Source: Lunularia cruciata (lineage: Eukaryota; Streptophyta; Marchantiopsida; Lunulariales; Lunulariaceae). Taken from it: a DNA stretch of 64,000 nucleotides. The notes under the pieces are model-generated. The model saw nothing but the letters and a program-made list of their open reading frames with translations, had not been told where the DNA came from and searched no databases. The first letter of the stretch is position 1; the number at the start of each line of letters is the position of its first letter. This document shows, in pieces, positions 1 to 9,870 of this stretch. The DNA is taken from assembly GCA_948567375.1 (NCBI GenBank), contig OX419762.1, positions 53,586,841-53,650,840 of the forward strand. The letters are read 5' to 3'. The translations under genes and the position numbers were made by a program.

Positions 1-49
1 ATAATAGCCATCAGAGGTTCATCCTGAGTGAGAGACAGGCCGGCTCACA
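1..49 (+). repeat. A1 5' LTR, last 49 bp
   Basis: The first 49 bases match the ends of the A-family LTRs at 7120-7168 and 58839-58887 and finish in GGCTCACA directly before the primer binding site. The rest of this LTR lies outside the window. Confidence 0.92.
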
Positions 50-53
50 TTTT

Positions 54-70
54 TGGTTCCGTTGCCGGGG
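54..70 (+). other. A1 primer binding site (tRNA-Asp-like)
   Basis: TGGTTCCGTTGCCGGGG lies 5 bases after the LTR end. It resembles the tRNA-Asp-complementary site (TGGCGCCGTTGCCGGGGA) common in Athila/Tat-type plant elements, differing by two bases in the first half. Equivalent sites occur at the same offset in A2, A3 and A4. Confidence 0.8.
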
Positions 71-90
71 CCTCTCTAGAAGGCAAGATA

Positions 91-261
91 ATGTTCCGCG
101 TTCAATTCTACATTAGGCAGAAGGAGGCTATGAGAGCTCACTTGGAGAGAACATTAGGAGAGGAGAGGGCTGAACTTATATTAGAGAACCAAGATCCATT
201 TTTATACCATGTAGTTCATTATGATGTCTTTGAGGTGATTTTGTACATCTTGTACACATGA
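91..261 (+). CDS. A1 leader small ORF (56 aa, unknown)
   Basis: A short ORF starts at the ATG at 91, about 20 bases after the primer site, and encodes a charged peptide (MFRVQFYIRQKEAMRAHLER...). The frame is open back into the LTR to position 28, but the ATG at 91 is the first one downstream of the LTR. The same peptide is recognisable in A2 (32526-32372, -) and A4 (58929-59099), and broken in A3. I recognise no domain. It may be a leader peptide translated from genomic RNA, or simply a stretch that has kept its frame by chance in young copies; retention in several copies is the only support. Confidence 0.4.
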   Translation: MFRVQFYIRQKEAMRAHLERTLGEERAELILENQDPFLYHVVHYDVFEVILYILYT

Positions 262-957
262 GAGGAATTGGAGAGATTGTGTGAGGTGGATTGCAGATTT
301 TGGGGATTATGGTGATTTTGAGCAAAATCTCAAGTTTGAGATCTGGATTTGAAATTTCTACACATGATAGCGTGGGTAATCTTTCAGTTAGCACACTTGA
401 AATTATTGTGAGAGCTACTATGCGCACTGGGCTAGAATTTTTGAAAGTTGATAGGGTACAGTGCTCACGCAACTACATGCTCTCTGGAAAATTGTACAGA
501 GTCTGCCGTTTCTTCAATTTTCTGTGAATTGTCTTAAAAAATTTAAAGAAAATTCAGTGCTTGTATCCTACGTGCTACTACAAAAATTAGAGAGAGATCG
601 TTCTTGCGTAGGGAGTTATGAGTTTTTGAAGTGAGGGGGGTGGTTTTCAGACCAAATCTGAAATATGTGTGCTGAATAGAAAGGTGTCTAGGCCAAATGG
701 CTCAATGAAAAGATCTAAAAATTTTCAGAGAGGAACACCCTTGAGTTGTGATCAAGTGTGTAAAATTTCATAAGACCATGACATACTGGTTGGGAGATTT
801 GAGTGACATTGTGAGGAAGGGTCAATTTTGCAGAGTGGAGATCTCATGCATGAGGAGTTTGAGATCAACAAAAAGCATGTTTGAGTGTTTAGATTCATCT
901 TGGGAACATGGAGGGTCATCAAGAGTGGAAATTGAGATTATGCAAGGTTTCCCAAGA

Positions 958-1381
958 GTTTGAGGTGATTGTAGGGGTGGATTTGAGAAAAAGAGAGTTT
1001 ACAATATAATTTGAAGAGAGTGTTGAGAACATCCAAAAACCTACACCACTTGGAGGAAAGAGTGAGTCTAAGTGCTTTCTATGTGGAGAGAAGGGACATA
1101 AGGCAAGTTCATATCCATTCACCTTTGAGAGCAAGAGATTGAGGGAAAGGAGAGGCTTACTTGACTTGGGTTTGCATGTTGGACCTTCTTCACCAAGATT
1201 AGGAGGGAGAAGATCTAAGACCAATGAGTTGTGTGAGGTTTATGGAGTGGAAGGACTTCCAAAAGGACATAAGTGCATTCGAGTCAAAGCACTTTTGGAG
1301 ACTTTGGTGAAGGATCTTGGAGAGAGTCTTAGTACAGCTACAGAAATACTACCACCTTCGTCAGCTAGTTCTCAAGATTAG
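958..1381 (+). pseudogene. A1 leader zinc-knuckle ORF (broken)
   Basis: Between the primer site and gag, family A carries a separate small ORF, best seen intact in A4 (59747-60220). In A1 the frame is interrupted by a stop near 1010, the last cysteine of the CCHC knuckle is changed to tyrosine (ASSYPF near 1108-1125), and a second cysteine in the downstream C-x2-C motif is also tyrosine (CEVYG near 1237). The tail from 1139 to 1381 is open and ends in SSASSQD. The function is unknown; a nucleic-acid-binding accessory protein is the obvious guess from the CCHC motif. Confidence 0.6.
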
Positions 1382-1612
1382 TGATGGAGATAATCTTTCA
1401 ACTTATGGATAAACTATCCATGAGAGTTAGATTAATATGCACTCTAGGATTTGATGTTGCTATAGAAATCTTGGAGCAACCTGAACCTTTTGTGTTCCCT
1501 AGAGTATATTATTCTCAAATGGTGTAAGTCATGTATATACTCTATTAGTAATAGAGTGAGAGAAAAGAAAAGAGAAAAAAATTGAGAGAAAGAAAGATAG
1601 TGAGAGGTTAAG

Positions 1613-3228
1613 ATGGGGAAACTTCCGGTTTTCTTTGGCAAGGATGGAGAAGATGTGGAGGCCTTTGTGAGAGACTTCAAGAGAGCTTGCATAGGAAACA
1701 ATGAGAGGAGGAAGAATGAGTGGGCCTCATTATTACCAGACTTCTTTGAGGATGCAGCACTTACATGGTATGAGTCAGAATACCAAAAGAGAGAGAGGAG
1801 AGATGGGGAAGAGGAGTCTTGGGAGACTTGACTTCAACATTCATTGAGAACTTTCTTCCTGATGAGAGTTATGAGAGATTGATGAGTGAGGTTACATTTC
1901 TCAAGCAAGGAGAAGGAGAGAAAGTGAGAGTCTATGTGGAAAGAGTGGAAAAGTTAGAGTCCAGATTTTTCATAGTGTTGAGGAAGAGTGGGGATGATGT
2001 GGAGACTACAATGATTGGCATAGGGGCCATGCTCACCAAGAATTTTGTGGGAGGGTTGAGACCACAAATTAGAAGCAAGGTGAGATATGAGAAACCTTCT
2101 TCCAAGGTTGAAGCTATCAAGATCGCAATTCGTATGGAGGAGAGTTTGGAAGGGGATGAGAGTGATTTGGTGGTGAAGGAGGTTGTGCATCCTCCTCAAG
2201 GCTACAAGTATGGTGTAACTTCTGATACTTTGGTGGCAAGGGTTGCACCACAAGAAGTGGTTGCTCCAGTTCTTGCATCTCCACTAAAAGATCCACTTCA
2301 AACCATCACAGAACAACTTCTGGATCTCAAGATCAATGTGGTGCAACTATGGGAGAAGAGAGAGGTGGATCAGAATGTAGGGAGAGGGTCTAGGAGTTAT
2401 GGAAACTATCCATATAGAGGAGGCCAACCAGCCAACAATTTCAATGATAGAAATTGTTTTGGTTGTGGAGGAAGAGGCCATATCCAAAGGAATTGCCCAA
2501 ATTCCACTTACCATGAAGGAAGGGGTTATGAGGGAGCCAAAAGAGGGAAAGAGGGAGGTAGTGAAACCCAAGTGGCTCCTAATCCCAACAAAGGTAAGGA
2601 GATAGCATCCATAGATGTGGTTGAGAGCAAGTATGAGAAGGGAGAGTGCTCAAACTCCAAGGGTCTTAATTTGGAGCTTTTGGCACAAGAGAAAAAGAGA
2701 GCTCATTTTGCAGAGGATGTTCACTCTTCTCAAGGATTCACTCCAAGCAAGGATACTCCTATGTCTACTAGGAGCACTCGCACCTCAACACCATCAACAA
2801 CAAAGACTCCAAGGAAGAAGTTGGGGATGGAGTACCTCTTGATCTCAAAGCAACAATGGAACTACAATGTTTTGGAGGATGTTGGTAGTCACAAGGCTAA
2901 CATCATCGTGGGCCAATTAATTGCTTTGAACCCTACCTTGAGAAAGGAGCTAAGAGGTGGTTTGAGTTCTACAAGGAGTAAGAGGAAGAACAAGGCGAAA
3001 GTTCCAGTATCAATGGGTGTGGTGGATGCCAAGCCAGCACCATGGGAGGCTTGTGAATATGCCTCCAAGATTGATGTGAGAGTGAATGGTCACAACATCA
3101 AGGATGCATTGGTTGATGGAGGATCAGCAGTGAATGCCATGTCAGAAAGGTTGATGAAGAAGTTGGGTATGATACCCTCAAGACCTTCAACATTTGTGGT
3201 GAGCATGGCAAACAAGCAACAAGTTTGA
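1613..3228 (+). pseudogene. gag: A1 gag and first half of protease (frameshifted)
   Basis: Gag starts at the ATG at 1613, shared by all A copies (MGKLPVFFGKDGED). A Retrotrans_gag-type core follows (DFFEDAALTWYESEY near 1738-1785), then a CCHC zinc knuckle (CFGCGGRGHIQRNC near 2455-2496), a low-complexity linker, and the protease active site in the form DGGS (near 3115-3126), where DSG or DTG is more usual. A small deletion near 1826 shifts the frame, so the protein reads as two overlapping pieces, 1613-1831 and 1819-3228. The frame closes at TGA 3226-3228, a stop at the same codon in all four A copies. It would make the capsid/nucleocapsid precursor of the retrotransposon. Confidence 0.85.
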
Positions 3229-5130
3229 CCAGTAGGGTGATGGATAAAGTGGTAGTTTCAGTTATGGGAGTTCAAAATCTCATGACTTTCCAAGTCTTGA
3301 AGGATTCAAGCTATGACTTACTTCTTGGGAGGCCATGGTTGAGAGCAGCACGCACAATTGATCGATGGCACAAAGGGTATTTGAGGATTGGACCAACAAA
3401 CCATAGAGTCACAGTTCCTGTGACTAACACCACCAACACTTCACATTTAGATACACCATCTTCTGATTATTGGGAATCAGATTCTGAAGAAGGAGCTTCA
3501 CGTGTGGACACACGCATGGAAGAGGAGACTTCCACGGAGGAGGATGAATCTGAATCTGATTTAGATGTGTATCCTTTGTGTGCTATGGATTTTGCACCTA
3601 AGCCAGAGGTTTTGAAGGACCCAGACAAATCACCATTGACACTTGAGGAGGTAGAGAGAAGGTTATCTACCCTCAAGTATGGCCCAAATGTTACCAAGGA
3701 GGAGAAGGTGAGATTTGAGGAGATTTTCTGCAAGTTCATCCATGTGTTTGCTTTTAGTTATAAGGATTTGAAGGAAGTCACCTTGGAGGAGCACAAGATA
3801 GAGATAGAGTCAATGCAAGACCAATCCACCAAAAACAACGTTGCATTAGCCCACCAATATCTTTGGTTGTGAAGGAGGAGATTGATAAGCTCAAGGAGGC
3901 TTGATTTATCTTTGAGGTGGAGAATTCAGAATGGGTGTCTCCAATTGTCATTTTGAAGAAAAAGAATGGCAAGCTTCGGGTATGTGTGGATTACAAGAAG
4001 CTCAATGTTGTTACCAAGAAGGACTACTACCCATTGCCATTCATTGATGAGATCTTGGAGGAGGTTGCAGGTCATGAGAGGTACAGTTTTGGAGATGGTT
4101 ATAGTGGATATAACCAAATCAAGATTGCACCAGAGCATCAAAAACTCACCACATTCACCACACCTTGGGGAACTTACGCTTTCAAGGTCATACCTTTTGG
4201 GCTTTGCAATGCTCCAGCCAAATTCCAACGGTTCATGAACAAGGTATTTGAACCTTTCATTGGGAAATTTGTGAGAGACTTCATTGATGACTTTTGTATC
4301 TATGGAAGCAAGGAGGAGCACTTTGAGCACCTTATCAAAGTCTTGCAATGCTTGGATGAGGCAAATCCATCACTCAACCTAGAGAAGTGTATTTTTGGAT
4401 GTGAAGAAGGTCTACTTTTGGGGCACATCATCTCCAAGGATGGAATAGCAATCAGAAGGTGAGGAAAATCTCAGACCTTCCATTCCCTTCAAGCTTGACA
4501 AAGTTATGCCAATTCTTGGAGATGGTTGAATACTATAGGAGGTTCATCTTCTCATTTTCCAACAAGGCTTATGCATTGACCATCTACATGAAGAAGGGTG
4601 TAGATTACATGGTGATTTTGGAGGACAAGGAGGCTCTCAAAGCTTTTGAGGAGCTCAAGCAACCCTTGTTGTAGCTCCAATTCTTGCTAAACCTTATTGG
4701 AGTAAGCCTTTCATCCTCTACATTGATGCTTCTAATGTAGCTATAGGATGCACTCTTAGTCAATTAGACCAAGATGGGCATGATCATCCAATAGCTTATG
4801 CTAGTAGCAGATGGTTTCAACAGAGAAGAACTACTCTGTCACGAAGAGAGAAGGGTTGGCAGTGATCTTTGGTCTCAAGAAGTTTAGACACTACTTGATT
4901 GGAGGGAAAGCCACCATTGTCACGGATCACAAGGCTTTGAAGTACATCTTCAACAAGTCTAATGTTGAAGGGAGACTAGCAAGGTGGATGATACTCTTGT
5001 CTGAGTATGACTACACAATTGAGGATAGGCCAGGAAAGAAACATGCAAATGCTGATTTGTTATCTAGAGCCTATGATCATGATGGAGATGAGCCAGTGGA
5101 TGATTCCTTCCCGGATGAGGAGCTCATGAC
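3229..5130 (+). pseudogene. pol: A1 protease C-half, reverse transcriptase and RNase H (broken)
   Basis: The protease flap and end (DLLLGRPWLRA near 3318-3350) are followed by an acidic linker, then RT with WVSPIV, the KKLN motif, PFGLCNAPAKFQRF and the catalytic FIDD box at 4280-4291 (D,D present). RNase H follows with DASNVAIG (first catalytic Asp, near 4724-4747), the KREGLAV helix and TDHKAL. Breaks: a one-base loss near 3236, another near 3813, a TGA near 3902 where A4 has GGA, a small deletion near 4452, and indels near 4668 and 4805. It would copy the element RNA into DNA and degrade the RNA strand in the particle; this copy cannot do so without correction. Confidence 0.85.
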
Positions 5131-6427
5131 AATCTCAATCACTCAAGAGGTTCCAATGGAGTACAAAGAGATTGTGGATTTTGTGACAAGAGGTAACTAT
5201 CCAGAAGGGATGCATGCTAGGGAGAGGAAGGCCCTTGCAGCAAGATCTAGACCTTACACAATGGTGGAGGATATTCTTTTTCACCAAGGAGCAGATGGTC
5301 TACTTCGAAGAGCAGTGGGTAAGGAAGAGTCTATCCTACTCATAAAGGAGTTTCATGAAGGTTTAGTATGTGGAGGACACTTTGTAGGAAAGGTGACTGC
5401 TTTCAAGATTCTAGATGCAGGTTACCATTGGAGAGGGATTTTCAAGGATTGTCTTGATTATTGCAAAACTTGTCATGTTTGTCAAGCTTTTGCTAGAAAG
5501 TCTACATCCACTCCACCACTTAGATCAATTCTATTGCTAGGACCTTTTGAGAAGTGGGGAATTGATTTTGTAGATCCTCTCAATAGAACCCCAAGGAATA
5601 ATCATTACATTGTGGTAGTTACTGATTACCTTACCAAGTGGGTTGATGCTAGACCATTGAGGGACAAGAATGAAAATGAAGTGGGTAGATTTCTTTATGA
5701 ATGCATTATCACTAGGTTTGGATGCCCTTTGGAGTTGGTTTCTGATAGAGGAGGAGAGTTTACAGGAAGCATTACTACAGCCATGCTACGACATTTCTCT
5801 ATCACACAAAGAGTAACTACATCCTATAAGCCGAATTCCAATGGCTTGGCAGAGAGAACCAATCAGACCTTGTGCATGATGTTGGCCAAAGATGTAGAAA
5901 TGGAGGGAGCTAAACATCATTGGGACAAGAGGATTTATGCAGTTTTGTGGGAGTATAGGACAACCATGAAGACTTCCACTAGATATTCTCCATTTCAATT
6001 AGTGTATGGTATTGAGTCTACCTTACCTATTCACTTTGATCTTCCTACCTTCCAAAGCATTCATATGAGATTGAAGAAAGCACAAGGAGGTGATGCAAAG
6101 AAGTCAAGGAAGGATCAACTCATGGAGTTGAAAGAGGCAAGAGCAATTGCTATGATTTGAGTGGAGAAAGCCCAAAGGAAACAAAAGGAGAGCTATGACA
6201 AGAGGCAAGGCAAGAAGAAGGTGGAGACTTTCAAAGAAGGTGATTGGGTAATGTTGTTTGATTCCATTCGATTCAAGAGAGTGCAAAAGAAGTTTTTGCC
6301 TAAGTACTTTGGACCTTTCATAGTGGAGAAGGTGTGGGGCAATTACACCTATGATCTCAAGGAGTTGGGAGGAAGACCCTTTGATAGAATTAACCATGAT
6401 AAGTTGAAGATGTACCATAGAAGGTAG
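5131..6427 (+). pseudogene. int: A1 integrase (full domain set, one internal stop)
   Basis: The integrase is almost fully open. It has the HHCC zinc domain (FHEGLVCGGH ... CKTCHVC, about 5348-5490), then the D,D,E core with GIDFVD (~5560), SDRGGEF (~5741-5761) and GLAERTNQTL (Glu ~5852). The C-terminal part has the GPF form of the GPY/F motif (KYFGPFIVEKVWGNY, ~6301-6345). No chromodomain follows. A TGA at 6158-6160 splits the C-terminal tail; A3 has the same TGA while A2 reads CAA there, so A1 and A3 probably share an ancestor. The ORF ends 48 bp before the 3' LTR. Confidence 0.85.
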
Positions 6428-6461
6428 AGAGACCTTCACTTTGAGGACAAAGTGAAAACTT

Positions 6462-6475
6462 AGTCCGGGGGTAAA
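6462..6475 (+). other. A1 polypurine tract
   Basis: AGTCCGGGGGTAAA immediately precedes the TGTAACACCC start of the 3' LTR. This is the expected place for the plus-strand primer, and the tract is conserved in position before the 3' LTRs of A2 and A3. Confidence 0.7.
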
Positions 6476-7168
6476 TGTAACACCCATTTGTGCATGTGTG
6501 TGGTATTGTGATATTTAGTTTGGTATTTCAAGTACTTAAGAGATATTATTTATATAGAGATAAAGGATGGTTTTATATTAGTCATGGTTAGCTAAAGTTA
6601 GTCATAGTTAAGATAGAAGGGACCTTACTTTAGAGGAAGTAGAAAAGATGAGCACCACTATTTTGGATTTTAGTGTGTTGACTTGGTATTATTCCTAGGT
6701 GTTTGGATTTGAGGAAAGAGTTGAGAACTCTTGGGCCTGCAAGCCTTTTTGTTTTGGATTCTTCTTTAGTCCAAGGATAGCCCATGTGAAGGAATCCTTG
6801 ACTTAGTGGTTGGGTCAAGATAAGACCACATGCTTAGGGGAATATGCCCATATGAATAGATATTCGTTTCTACTTTTTGACTTTACTTGACTTTTAGTCT
6901 AGTAACTTGAGTTACTACGGTAATTAGTAACTTTGGTACGTAAATATTTCACAAGTATATAAACAAGGGGTGAGGAGGTACTCATCATCCTTTCATTTTG
7001 CAACTATCTCTCTCTCATTGAGTTCTCTAGTGAGCAATGTCTTGAGTCTCGGAGTGTTAGCCTTGGAGGAGTATGATGGAGTTGGGGTTCCTTGCCTTCT
7101 TAGTCCATGGTGCGCTACCATAATAGCCATCAGAGGTTCATCTTGAGTGAGAGATAGGCCGGCTCATA
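6476..7168 (+). repeat. A1 3' LTR (693 bp)
   Basis: It starts TGTAACACCC and ends GGCTCATA, where the family end is GGCTCACA. A TATA box (TATATAAA) lies at 6956-6963, in the same relative place in every A LTR, about 210 bp before the LTR end. This suggests U3 of about 500 bp and short R-U5. The following five bases are GAGCT; the matching left target duplication is outside the window. Confidence 0.92.
6956..6963 (+). promoter_or_regulatory. A-family LTR TATA box
   Basis: TATATAAA stands in a conserved stretch (ACAAGTATATAAACAAGGGG). It recurs at 48367-48374, 54479-54486 and 58676-58683 on +, and as the reverse complement at 9609-9616, 32759-32766 and 34399-34406. This is the probable core promoter of family A; the start site is inferred ~30 bp downstream. 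Confidence 0.65.
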
Positions 7169-8669
7169 GAGCTCTGGTTCCTCCTTGTTTTCCAAGTCTT
7201 TGGACTTGCACTTGGCTTTGCCTTCCTAGTCTTCCTCTAATGACACGATCACCACTATGCCTTTCCTCGGGTTTCCTTTCTTGGTATTTTGAGGTCTTGT
7301 CTTCTCTATGTCTTTGCTTTCTCCTTGTTGACTCCGCTTCTTCAATTTCGGAGTACTCACTTCTACCTCCGCACTCTTGCATGTCTGTGCGTAGTATTCA
7401 TCAGTGCTTTGGATTTGAAGAATGTATTGTTGCTCCTCCGCGTCAACTTCTCTTCTTGAGTTGGGATGAAAGTGAGACACCATTCTGCTGTGCTCTGCCA
7501 AATTGAGCAATTCAACCCAAGGTAGAAATGTGCTGCAAATGGCACAATGTAGTGTGGAGGTGACTTATCCCACAAATTCCACACCATCTGTCTTGTCCTC
7601 CCATGGAAGCACCTTGCCCAGTTGATAGGTTCTCCTGCAAACATCTTATGGAGAACACCGCTTGGTGTTTCATCACATAAGTCGTCCTCTCTGGCTTCAG
7701 GATTGCCATGAGAGCACTCACGATCCCTCTCTTCACTGGATCTTTGTAACTCTTGACCTTATACTGATTCTTTGTTCTCTTTGAAGAGAAGGCATCCCTC
7801 ACTTCTTGGGTTTCTTTGGCTACCTCTCCTTTCCTCAAGAACGTGGCACCTTGCTCCGTGCCTGCCTCTCTTCCGAGCACCAATCTCCAATCCGACTCTA
7901 TCTAGCAAGCTGGATTTCCTCTCTTCCCCTCTTCCTCAGGGCCATTGAGACACTTACTCTTGATTATCTTGGTCATGAAACTTGGAAAACTTACGTTCTA
8001 GTTCCACGCCAAGAAGGTGATCCGAAGTCTGCTCAAGACTTTGATTCTTGTGATCACATCTAACCTCTGAATCACATGATTTCTCACAGCAAATTCGGAG
8101 TTCTTCTTTCCTCCTCCCATCTTTCTTGCTTCCTCACTATCTCTTGGTTTAACTCTCTTGAATTCTCCTCTACACACTAGCGCGTCTTCAACTCTACTTC
8201 CCTTCCCATGATCTCCTACAGGATGACTCCTCAACGGCAAAGGAAAATTGCTCGACATTGCTTCATTGTTAGCCTAATTTTTATAGAGTTGTGCCTTCTT
8301 AGTCTCTCTTCAATTCAAGTTTTTACTAAGAAATCACACCTCTTGCATGCGCCTATCACTGTCAATTGTACTTCACGTGTATGACCGCCAGTTTTGAATG
8401 GTCCCTTCTTGAATTTCATGCCTCAAAGAAAGGTTGTTACACTGTCCTCGCCTCAAGTTGAGCTCCCTCCAATACAAAGACTTCTTACTTTGAGTTGTAT
8501 GATGACAGGGCAAGTCCAAGTACTTTACCTTATGACCCAAAGCCACATTTCCTTGGGTTTCATCTCAAAGATGCTTTTCTTTGCCTTCTTTGGCCATACA
8601 GGCACAATCCGACTTCTCTATACACTTCTTCTTCTCCATTTCAAAAAAACAAAAAATGTGGGTACCACG
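7169..8669 (-). repeat. B-family LTR, 5' part (in element sense), cut by A1
   Basis: In the minus sense this begins near 8669 with a B LTR start (TGGTACCCACATTTTTTG; the first base pair of the terminus is mutated) and continues into the LTR-borne ORF until A1 interrupts it at 7169. It inserted into the old gypsy protease fragment to its right. The other half should lie to the left of A1, outside the window. Confidence 0.8.
7226..8258 (-). pseudogene. N-terminal half of the B LTR-borne ORF (frameshifted)
   Basis: Three minus-strand pieces (8258-7998, 7883-7512, 7510-7226) align in order to residues ~19-360 of the 875-aa LTR ORF at 12630-15257. They share MSSNFPxPLRS at the start, the GATFLxKGE region, KNQYKVKSYKDPVKRGIV, and the end of the conserved block before the acidic region. 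Frameshifts and stops separate the pieces, and the rest is lost at the A1 junction. It is evidence that the ORF belongs to the LTR family and not to one element only. Confidence 0.75.
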
Positions 8670-9404
8670 CAACCATTTTTTGATGAGGCTTTTGGTCCTC
8701 CTCAATTCCTTGATGCACAAGAGGCTTGATACACATTGCAAAAATAGACTTATCTTCCTCTAAGGCTTGCTCTATAGCTACTTTATTGATAAAATTTCCA
8801 TCTTGGGACTTTTTTCTTTCAAATATTGCTCTATGGATGCTTTCTTAAAAAGATTCCTATCTTGGGATTGACCATTCTTAGGTGTCTTACTCATGGTCCC
8901 ACACACCCTAATTAGAAATTTCCTACCTTGATGTTCTACTTGAATTTATCATTGGTTCCAATCAAATTGAACATTATGGTGTTCAAGCCAAGGTAGACCT
9001 AGAATGATATCCTATGGTAGAAATGCCACTACAAATCTTATACACTCCAAATACTCCTTCCCAATATTGAATATAATAGGATGTGAGATATAGAATGCAA
9101 AACCCTTTCTACCATCCACCATCATCAATCTACTTCCAATTGGTTTGATAGGGATACTTAATTCCTTTGCAAATTGCATGAAATTGATATGAAATTCTTT
9201 GAACTTCTAAAATCAACCAAAATCATACAACTACAATAAGATATCATATCTTGCAAGTGAAGAAAAATTGCATAGGTTGAGCCTTGAATCCCATTGGAAC
9301 TGATCAAGTTCCCAATATGTGGCTCTAATCTATAATTTGGATTCCTCATTTCCTTGATCATTTTGCTCTACAAACTCCATTTGGGTGATTTGTTAAGGTC
9401 TTCT
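8670..9404 (-). pseudogene. Old gypsy element: aspartic protease fragment
   Basis: Reading leftwards from 9404, a degraded frame gives a retroelement protease: MILVDFRSSKNFI (the active site, normally VDSGSSHNFI, now VDFRSS), then ILGLPWLEHHNVQFDW, the conserved end of gypsy proteases. Stops and shifts are frequent. It is colinear with the gag fragment at 33189-34194 on the same strand, so the two are halves of one older element split by A2. The exact gypsy lineage is not determined. Confidence 0.7.
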
Positions 9405-9870
9405 TGTGAGCCGGCATGTCTCTCACTGAGGATGAACCTCTGATGGCTATTATATTAGCACACCATGGACTAAGAAGGAATTGAACCCCAAATCCATCAT
9501 ACTCCTCCAAGGCTACCACTCCAAGGCTCAAACCATTGCTCACTAGAGAACTCAATGAGAGAAAGATAGATACAAATGAAAGGATGATGAGTACCTCCTC
9601 ACCTCTTGTTTATATACTTGTGAAATAGTTATGCACCAAAGTTACTAACTATTGGAGTAACTTAAGTTACTTAGCTAAAGTCAAGTAAAGCCAAAAAGTA
9701 TAAAGGAATATCCATCCACATGGGCATATTCTACTAAGCATGTGATCTTATCTTGATCCAACCACTAAGTCAAGGATTCCTTCACATGGGCTATCCTTGG
9801 ACTATAGAAGAATCCAACACAAAAAGGCTTTTGGACCCAGGAGTTCTCAACTCTTTCCTCAAAGCAAAAC
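9405..9870 (-). repeat. A2 3' LTR, distal part
   Basis: In element sense this is the end of the A2 3' LTR (reverse complement of ...GCCGGCTCACA at 9405) with its TATA box at 9609-9616. It is interrupted at 9870 by a solo LTR and resumes as a sliver at 11801-11819, then at 25564-25769. Confidence 0.85.

Larger units (their letters stand above)
1..7168 (+). mobile_element. A1: Ty3/gypsy LTR retrotransposon, family A, 5' end cut by window edge
   Basis: This nearly complete element runs from the last 49 bp of its 5' LTR to a full 3' LTR at 6476-7168. The order is LTR end, primer binding site, 1.5-kb leader with small ORFs, gag, protease, RT, RNase H, integrase, purine tract and LTR. Protease-RT-RNase H-integrase order makes it Ty3/gypsy. 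The tRNA-Asp-like primer site and the absence of a chromodomain suggest the non-chromoviral Athila/Tat side (inference). The reading frame is broken by several indels and stops, but both the RT FIDD box and the integrase core survive, so this is the least damaged copy in the window apart from A4. It sits inside a B-family LTR, whose other half lies left of the window, so its target duplication cannot be tested. Confidence 0.93.
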
